Under the pieces are notes generated by a model, which was given only the letters and a program-made list of their open reading frames with translations, ran no database searches and was not told the origin of the DNA. The translations under genes were made by a program, and so were the position numbers. DNA of 64,000 nucleotides, taken from NCBI GenBank assembly GCA_910586665.1, contig CAJUIX010000001.1:1-64000 (forward strand), read 5' to 3'. Every line of letters starts with the position of its first letter. Position 1 is the stretch's first letter. Source of the stretch: an uncultured Duncaniella sp. Lineage in GTDB: Bacteria > Bacteroidota > Bacteroidia > Bacteroidales > Muribaculaceae. Shown here one piece after another: positions 58,946-64,000 of the stretch.

Positions 58946-60262
58946 TCAATCGACTGACACCGGCTCGGCAATAAGCTCGAATGGCATAGCCGATGTGATT
59001 CTAACATCATAAAATTCTCCCTTGCTAAGGGGCTTGGTCTTGGCCACAAGCACTTCAGGGTCGACTTCGGGGGAATCAAACTCACTGCGCCCGACATAGT
59101 ATTCCGGCTCCTCGCGGTCTATGACCACACGCATGACGCTTCCGATTTTCGACTCCTGAAGTTCGAGCGAGATACCTTCCTGAAGCTCCATGAGCCTTTC
59201 AAGGCGGCTCTGCTTGACCTCGTCGGGGATTTCATCCTTGAAGTTCTTCGCTCCGAAGGTATCCTCCTCCTCGCAGTAGGCAAAGGCACCCATGCGCTCG
59301 AAGCGCTGTTCTCTGACAAACTCAAGCAGCTCCTCGTATTCAGCCTCCCCCTCACCCGGGAAACCGACCATGAGGGTTGTGCGCAGGTGTATGCCGGGTA
59401 CACGACGCCTGATTTCGGCAAGCAGCTCGCGGGTCTCGGCGCCTGTGATGTGACGGCGCATGTTTTCAAGTACAATGTCCGACACATGTTGAAGTGCTAT
59501 GTCGAGATATTTGCATACATTCGGACGCGCAGCCATTACATCGAGCAGCTCCATCGGGAAGTCCTTTGGATAGGCATAGTGAAGACGTATCCATTCGACA
59601 CCCTCGACGCGTGAAATCTCATCAACCAAACGGGCTATCTCGACCTTGCCGTATATGTCCTTGCCATAGTTGGTAAGATCCTGGGCTATGACATTGAACT
59701 CACGGACTCCGCGGCTGACAAGCATGCGCACTTCAGCCACAACCTCCTCGACCGGGCGCGATTTATAGCGGCCAGTGATTAACGGGATAGCACAGAAGGA
59801 ACAGAAGCGGTTGCAACCTTCGGCGATTTTCAGATATGCGTAATGGCTCGGCGTGGTGATTATACGGTCGTAGGGCACACTGCCCGGGGCACGGCGTGCG
59901 AGGTCTGTCACAAGCGCGGGCCAGTCAGTCTTGCCATACCATTTGTCGACCTCCGGGATTTCACCCGGCAGTTCTTTGGAATATCTCTCTGACAGACAGC
60001 CCATGACATATAGATTGTCAATCCGACCTTCGTTCTTAGCCTCGCACCATGCGAGAATCTCGTTGACCGACTCCTCCTTGGCGTCGCCGATGAAGCCGCA
60101 GGTGTTGATGACAACCGATTTCTCGCCGTCGCTACTAAGAAATTCGTCATAGCCGGCGTCGGCCACATCATAGCCCACATTGCTGAGCATCTTCATCAGA
60201 CGCTCGGAATCGACAAGGTTTTTCGAACATCCGAGCGTAATGACTGCAATCTTTTTTACCAT
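58946..60262 (-). CDS. rimO: Ribosomal protein S12 methylthiotransferase RimO
   Basis: A 438-aa radical-SAM methylthiotransferase that modifies an Asp of ribosomal protein S12. The N-terminal UPF0004 domain carries its cluster cysteines (TLGCSKNLVDSE, NTCGFIGDAKEES, VMGCLSERY). The radical-SAM CxxxCxxC is in GCNRFCSFCAIPLITG, and a TRAM domain ends the chain. Length is normal. Confidence 0.96.
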   Translation of the reverse strand: MVKKIAVITLGCSKNLVDSERLMKMLSNVGYDVADAGYDEFLSSDGEKSVVINTCGFIGDAKEESVNEILAWCEAKNEGRIDNLYVMGCLSERYSKELPGEIPEVDKWYGKTDWPALVTDLARRAPGSVPYDRIITTPSHYAYLKIAEGCNRFCSFCAIPLITGRYKSRPVEEVVAEVRMLVSRGVREFNVIAQDLTNYGKDIYGKVEIARLVDEISRVEGVEWIRLHYAYPKDFPMELLDVMAARPNVCKYLDIALQHVSDIVLENMRRHITGAETRELLAEIRRRVPGIHLRTTLMVGFPGEGEAEYEELLEFVREQRFERMGAFAYCEEEDTFGAKNFKDEIPDEVKQSRLERLMELQEGISLELQESKIGSVMRVVIDREEPEYYVGRSEFDSPEVDPEVLVAKTKPLSKGEFYDVRITSAMPFELIAEPVSVD

Positions 60263-60274
60263 GTAAGTGCCTGA

Positions 60275-61234
60275 TTATTTCTCGCCGAAAAGAGATTCTA
60301 CAAACTCTTTCTTGTGAAACACCTGGAGATCCTCTATACCCTCGCCAAGACCGATGTACTTGACTGGAATCTTGAACTGGTCACTGATACCGATGACCAC
60401 GCCACCCTTGGCTGTGCCGTCGAGCTTCGTGATGGCAAGCTCGTTGACCTGCGTGGCGGCCACAAACTGCTTGGCCTGCTCGAAGGCGTTCTGCCCTGTC
60501 GAACCGTCGAGCACGAGGAGGACTTCATGAGGAGCATCGGGAACAAGCTTCTGCATGACGTTCTTCACTTTGGTCAGCTCGTCCATAAGGCCCTTTTTGT
60601 TATGCAGACGTCCGGCTGTGTCGATAATCACAACGTTAGCATTGTTGGCAATGGCGCTCTGGAGTGTGTCGAAAGCCACCGAAGCGGGATCGGCACCGAT
60701 TTTTTGTTTTATGACCGGGACATCGGCACGACGCCCCCACTCTTCGAGCTGTTCTATAGCCGCGGCACGGAAGGTATCGGCGGCGCCAAGCACCACCTTG
60801 TTGCCAGCCTTCTTGAACTGGGCAGCCATTTTGCCTATAGTAGTGGTCTTGCCGACCCCGTTGACGCCTACGACCATAATTACATGGGGCTTATGTGTGG
60901 ATGGGACAGTAAAGTCATCCATCGAGGATTCGTCGCTCTTTTCGGCCAGCATGTCGGCAATTTCCTCACACAGAAGCCTGTTGAGTTCCGACGAGCCTAC
61001 ATACTTGTCACGGGCTACGCGCTTCTGAATACGATCAATGATGCGCAGAGTCGTATCGACGCCGACATCCGAGGTGACAAAGACCTCCTCAAGATTGTCA
61101 AGCACCTCGTCGTCAATAGTCGATTTACCGGCTATGGCATGAGAAAGACGGTCGAACAAGCCACGCTGCGTTTTTTCAAGACCCTTGTCAAGAGTCTCTT
61201 TCTTTTCACGCGAGAAGAAATTGAAGAATCCCAT
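60275..61234 (-). CDS. ftsY: Signal recognition particle receptor FtsY
   Basis: From the ATG at 61,234 (MGFFNFFSREKKETLDKG) it encodes 319 aa with an NG domain: GVNGVGKTTTIGKMAA (G1), DTFRAAAIEQLEEW, DTAGRLHNK and TKLDGTAKGG. The short N-terminus lacks the long acidic A domain of E. coli FtsY, as usual in Bacteroidetes. A good promoter precedes it and rimO follows after 12 bases. Confidence 0.96.
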   Translation of the reverse strand: MGFFNFFSREKKETLDKGLEKTQRGLFDRLSHAIAGKSTIDDEVLDNLEEVFVTSDVGVDTTLRIIDRIQKRVARDKYVGSSELNRLLCEEIADMLAEKSDESSMDDFTVPSTHKPHVIMVVGVNGVGKTTTIGKMAAQFKKAGNKVVLGAADTFRAAAIEQLEEWGRRADVPVIKQKIGADPASVAFDTLQSAIANNANVVIIDTAGRLHNKKGLMDELTKVKNVMQKLVPDAPHEVLLVLDGSTGQNAFEQAKQFVAATQVNELAITKLDGTAKGGVVIGISDQFKIPVKYIGLGEGIEDLQVFHKKEFVESLFGEK

Positions 61235-61256
61235 ATTCAAAAGATTTTTAGAAATG

Positions 61257-61288
61257 CAAAATTACTCAAATTTCCAATATTATCCAAA
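61257..61288 (-). promoter_or_regulatory. Promoter of the ftsY-rimO-menF-like operon
   Basis: Minus-strand TTTG (61,285-61,288), 20 bases, TAATTTTG (61,257-61,264): full match to the Bacteroidetes consensus, 22 bases before the ftsY start. Confidence 0.8.
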
Positions 61289-61347
61289 ATATTGTTCGCG
61301 CATGGCAGCCCCCTACTTTCAATAAAATTTCCGACAGTAGCTCCCAA

Positions 61348-62385
61348 TCAGTCACCGAATGGGAAACTATAGCCGCTAATAGGCGTCTCGACCGTGGAGC
61401 GCGAGTCGACGCGGTAGACAGTGCAGTCAACCCTTGATGTCACCTTGTCAAACCTGAGAAGCAATGCCATAGAGTCGCCGGCGTTCTCCTGATACTGGAG
61501 ATTGAACTGGATTAGAGGAATCGGGCGCCCGTTGACGTTCTGCTCGAGGTCGTTGACAACGGCGAAACCATTATGTCCGCTGAGGGCGGCGACAATATTG
61601 GGATAGGGCCTCAACAGCCTATTTACAAGTTCCTTAGGCGAGGTCCACGTCGAGGCCGTCCCTTGAAAATACCAGCGTGAATAGCAGTTCCATGCTTCCG
61701 GGAATATAAGGCTACCGTCGCGAAATAGCATTTCGTGTGTCATAAGCATGTATTTCTGATCCGGATGCGCCCTAACCCAGTCTATGGCCCAGTCGACCAC
61801 CTCCGTGCGCGGCCCAAACTCCAAAAGTATCAAATCCATACTAAAATACCTCAGCGGAAGCCTCAAAATCAGGTTTTCAACCTTCCCTTCCTCAAAACGG
61901 GCCTTAACAAGGCTATCGGGGAAACAATAAGAGAGATAGTCATTGATTCGTGTCGAGTTTCTGTCCTTGACCTTATGGCCACCGTCATCCCTGTAGTCAT
62001 GATTCCCTGTGCAGCTCAGCACCGGCAGACCGCCTTCGACCACATTGCGTATAGCATTGTCAAATCTATTCCACTGATGCTTATCATTACTATTGGTGAC
62101 ATCGCCGACATGCAATATACAAGCTATATTATCATAGTCATGCTTCTGATCCAAGGCCCACAGAAGTGTCCTGTGAAGCGGCTTAACCACACTGTCATTA
62201 GCGGTATATTCCTGCACGTCGCCCAATACCATGATATACTCACTCGGATGGTCAATAATCGGGCGACTGTTCATCGCTTGAGATATCGGTTCAAAGTCCT
62301 TTGAGCAAGCACTCAGTCCGCATAACACTATTAATACAAGCCATATTTTTGCCTTAATGAAAAAAGATATATTGTAAAGGCTCAT
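61348..62385 (-). CDS. Lipoprotein metallophosphatase, copy 2 of a tandem pair
   Basis: From the ATG at 62,385 (MSLYNISFFIKAKIWL) it is a 345-aa lipoprotein with lipobox LCGLSACSKD. The calcineurin-like fold is complete: MVLGDVQEY, HVGDVTNSND, CTGNHDYRDDGG, MTHEML and LSGHNG. It is a close copy of the gene at 62,522; compared with that copy it lacks about 13 residues after the lipobox. The start was set after the promoter, which an upstream ATG would cross. Confidence 0.85.
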   Translation of the reverse strand: MSLYNISFFIKAKIWLVLIVLCGLSACSKDFEPISQAMNSRPIIDHPSEYIMVLGDVQEYTANDSVVKPLHRTLLWALDQKHDYDNIACILHVGDVTNSNDKHQWNRFDNAIRNVVEGGLPVLSCTGNHDYRDDGGHKVKDRNSTRINDYLSYCFPDSLVKARFEEGKVENLILRLPLRYFSMDLILLEFGPRTEVVDWAIDWVRAHPDQKYMLMTHEMLFRDGSLIFPEAWNCYSRWYFQGTASTWTSPKELVNRLLRPYPNIVAALSGHNGFAVVNDLEQNVNGRPIPLIQFNLQYQENAGDSMALLLRFDKVTSRVDCTVYRVDSRSTVETPISGYSFPFGD

Positions 62386-62424
62386 GATATTCAGATATGA
62401 TAATAAGATTATTAATGTTACAGA

Positions 62425-62456
62425 CAAATGTAACCAAAAACTATAGATTATACAAA
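62425..62456 (-). promoter_or_regulatory. Promoter of metallophosphatase copy 2
   Basis: Minus-strand TTTG (62,453-62,456), 20 bases, TACATTTG (62,425-62,432). Same spacing and -7 sequence as in the other copy. Confidence 0.72.
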
Positions 62457-62521
62457 AATCATCAATTTTTTTATCACGCGACAGCCACTACTCTCAATAT
62501 ATTTCCGATAAGGACACCCAA

Positions 62522-63598
62522 TCAGTCACCGAATGGGAAACTATAGCCGCTGATAGGCGTCTCGACCGTGGAGCGGGAGTCGACGCGGTAGACAGTGCAG
62601 TCAACCGTCGATGTCACCTTGTCAAACCTGAGAAGCAAGGCCATTGAGTCACCGGCGTTCTCCTGATACTGGAGATTGAACTGGATTAGAGGAATCGGGC
62701 GCCCGTTGACGTTCTGCTCGAGGTCATTGACAAGGGCGAAACCATTGTGACCGCTGAGGGCGGCGACTATATTCGGATAAGGCTTCAGCAATCTGTCGAC
62801 AAGTTCCTTAGGCGAGGTCCACGTCGAGGCCGTCCCTTGAAAATATTGGCGTGCATAGCAATTCCATGCACCAGGAGCTATAAGCTCGCCATCGCTCCAC
62901 AGCATTTCATGAGTCATAAGCATAAATTTCTGTTCCGGGTGCGCCTTGACCCACTCTATAGCCCAGTCGACCACCTCTGTGCGCGGCCCGAACTCCAAAA
63001 GTATCAAATCCATGCTGATGTTCTTCAGCGGAAGCCGCAAAATCAGGTTCTCAACCTTTCCGGCCTCAAAACGGGCCTTAACAAGGCTGTCGGGGAAACA
63101 ATAATGGAGAAAGTCATTGATTCGTGTCGAGTTTCTGTCCTTGACCACATGACCTCCGTCGTCCCTATAGTCATGATTCCCGGTGCAGCTGAACACCGGC
63201 AGACCGCCTTCGACCACATTGCGGATTGCATCGTCAAATCTATCCCACTGGTGCCCCTCGTTACTGTTGGTGACATCGCCGACCTGGAGTATACATGCCA
63301 TATTGTCATAGGCATGCTTCTGACTCACAGCCCAAAGAAGCGTTCTGTGAAGCGGCTTGACCGAATTCTTATTATCGGTATATTCCTGCACGTCACCGAG
63401 CACCATAATATACTCGCTCGAGGGGTCAATAATCAAGTCGGGCGACTGATAATTGTCATACACCATGCCCCATCTGTTAACCCCGGTCTGATATGGCGTA
63501 GGTTCAATATCCTTGGCGCAAGCGCTCAGCCCGCACAACGCTATTAACGCAAGCCATATTTTCGCCCTGGTGAAAGAAGAGATACTGTAGAGGCTCAT
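62522..63598 (-). CDS. Lipoprotein metallophosphatase, copy 1 of a tandem pair
   Basis: From the ATG at 63,598 (MSLYSISSFTRAKIWL) it encodes 358 aa with lipobox LCGLSACAKD and the same metallophosphatase motifs (MVLGDVQEY, QVGDVTNSNE, CTGNHDYRDDGG, MTHEML, LSGHNG). After the lipobox it has an extra YQTGVNRWGMVYDNY segment absent from copy 2. The substrate is unknown; surface lipoprotein phosphatases of this type occur in Bacteroidetes. Confidence 0.87.
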   Translation of the reverse strand: MSLYSISSFTRAKIWLALIALCGLSACAKDIEPTPYQTGVNRWGMVYDNYQSPDLIIDPSSEYIMVLGDVQEYTDNKNSVKPLHRTLLWAVSQKHAYDNMACILQVGDVTNSNEGHQWDRFDDAIRNVVEGGLPVFSCTGNHDYRDDGGHVVKDRNSTRINDFLHYCFPDSLVKARFEAGKVENLILRLPLKNISMDLILLEFGPRTEVVDWAIEWVKAHPEQKFMLMTHEMLWSDGELIAPGAWNCYARQYFQGTASTWTSPKELVDRLLKPYPNIVAALSGHNGFALVNDLEQNVNGRPIPLIQFNLQYQENAGDSMALLLRFDKVTSTVDCTVYRVDSRSTVETPISGYSFPFGD

Positions 63599-63637
63599 GG
63601 TATTCAGAGGTGATAATGAGATTATTAATGTTATAGG

Positions 63638-63669
63638 CAAATGTAACCAAAAGCTTCAAATTATGCAAA
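63638..63669 (-). promoter_or_regulatory. Promoter of metallophosphatase copy 1
   Basis: Minus-strand TTTG (63,666-63,669), 20 bases, TACATTTG (63,638-63,645), 40 bases before the start codon. Confidence 0.75.
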
Positions 63670-63713
63670 AAACATTAACTTTTTTATCCGAATACCTATT
63701 TTTTGAATACGAA

Positions 63714-63747
63714 ATCGGAGCTGCCACCATTTGGCGACAGCCCCGAT
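63714..63747 (-). terminator. Probable terminator of the sugar kinase gene
   Basis: An imperfect stem-loop: ATCGG/CCGAT outer arms, then GCTG/CAGC and GCCA/TGGC inner arms. It lies 30 bases after the kinase stop; the U-run is poor on the minus strand. Confidence 0.5.
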
Positions 63748-63776
63748 ATTTGATTTATTTCAAAGTCAGACGCGAT

Positions 63777-64000
63777 TTAGCGCTGTACGCGGCCGTTGGC
63801 GTTGCCGCCGGCGAGTGAGTTGACTTCGTCGACAGTGACGAGGTTGAAGTCACCCGGAATGGTGTGCTTGAGAGCGGAAGCTGCAACAGCAAATTCGAGA
63901 GCGTCGCCCTGGTTAGGCATGGTGAGGAGGCCGTGGATGATACCGCCTGAGAAGGAGTCGCCGCCGCCTACACGGTCGATAATGGGGTTGATGTCGTAGC
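63777..64000 (-). CDS. PfkB-family sugar kinase, C-terminal end (partial), KDG kinase-like
   Basis: Only the last 73 codons are in the window; the start lies to the right. The PfkB signature with the catalytic Asp is present: DRVGGGDSFSGGIIHGLLT, followed by EFAVAASALKHTIPGDFN. The GDSFSGG form and the KHTIPGDFN segment are as in 2-dehydro-3-deoxygluconokinases of Bacteroidetes, so KdgK is the best guess; another PfkB kinase cannot be excluded from this piece. Confidence 0.82.
   Translation of the reverse strand, partial: YDINPIIDRVGGGDSFSGGIIHGLLTMPNQGDALEFAVAASALKHTIPGDFNLVTVDEVNSLAGGNANGRVQR

Larger units (their letters stand above)
61348..63669 (-). repeat. Tandem duplication of a metallophosphatase gene with its promoter
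   Basis: Two direct copies about 1174 bases apart share the whole coding region, the 3' flank (CCGAATGGGAAACTATAGCC and beyond) and the promoter layout. The C-terminal ~70 codons are almost identical while the N-terminal part differs at many third positions, suggesting duplication with some later gene conversion. Confidence 0.85.

Noticed and set aside
60314..61372. 352-codon plus-strand frame over ftsY
   Set aside because: Antisense shadow of a firmly identified housekeeping gene.
1..64000. CRISPR array
   Set aside because: No regularly spaced direct repeats with unique spacers were seen; the only short repeats are the operator-like palindromes, the VR/TR pair and the gene duplication.

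Overview
The window joins two things: the right-hand part of a temperate tailed-phage genome (prophage, about 1-33,009) and ordinary chromosome of a Bacteroidales bacterium (about 33,010-64,000). The host call rests on repeated Bacteroidetes-type promoters (TTTG, about 20 bases, TAnnTTTG), a type IX secretion/gliding-motility C-terminal domain, a DUF4301 protein, a PfkB sugar kinase and periplasmic SGNH/MBOAT genes. The overall look suggests Muribaculaceae or a close relative; that family-level call is inference.

Prophage layout. It enters from the left in its head genes: a Mu F/SPP1 gp7-type minor head protein (123-2459) that carries a C-terminal ADP-ribosyltransferase-like domain. A block of 19 tightly packed small genes on the minus strand follows (2465-8062). 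It includes an ADP-ribosylglycohydrolase, a SAM-dependent methyltransferase and several Cys-rich mini-proteins. An AT-rich divergent control region (8063-8323) holds two opposed promoters and repeated palindromes. From there the plus strand runs in siphovirus order: scaffold-like protein, head/decoration protein, major capsid, head-tail connector genes, tail tube, tail assembly chaperone with a canonical -1 frameshift site, tape measure, distal tail protein, large tail-tip protein.

The outstanding feature is a complete diversity-generating retroelement (DGR) at 26,927-30,129. It has its own promoter/operator, a 96-aa protein, a 456-aa target protein whose last 38 codons are the variable repeat, a 114-bp template repeat differing from it almost only at adenines, and a DGR-type reverse transcriptase. 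No recognisable Avd gene is present. The palindrome in front of this cassette matches those at the divergent control region, suggesting common control of host-range variation and the phage switch. Lysis genes (amidase, spanin-like) follow, then a terminator, a possible small RNA and a tRNA 3'-end remnant that looks like the right attachment site. Portal, terminase, integrase and repressor are not seen and would lie to the left.

Chromosome layout. A cation exchanger (plus strand) is followed by mostly minus-strand genes: a tricorn-like protease, a TamB-like protein, a thioredoxin-fold lipoprotein lacking its cysteines, a small His-rich periplasmic protein (plus strand), UvrA, a lytic transglycosylase, a type IX cargo-like protein, EngB, a GNAT protein, a DUF4301 protein, an MBOAT plus two SGNH genes (probable surface-glycan O-acylation), an isochorismate synthase-like enzyme, RimO, FtsY, two tandem lipoprotein metallophosphatases and the end of a PfkB sugar kinase.
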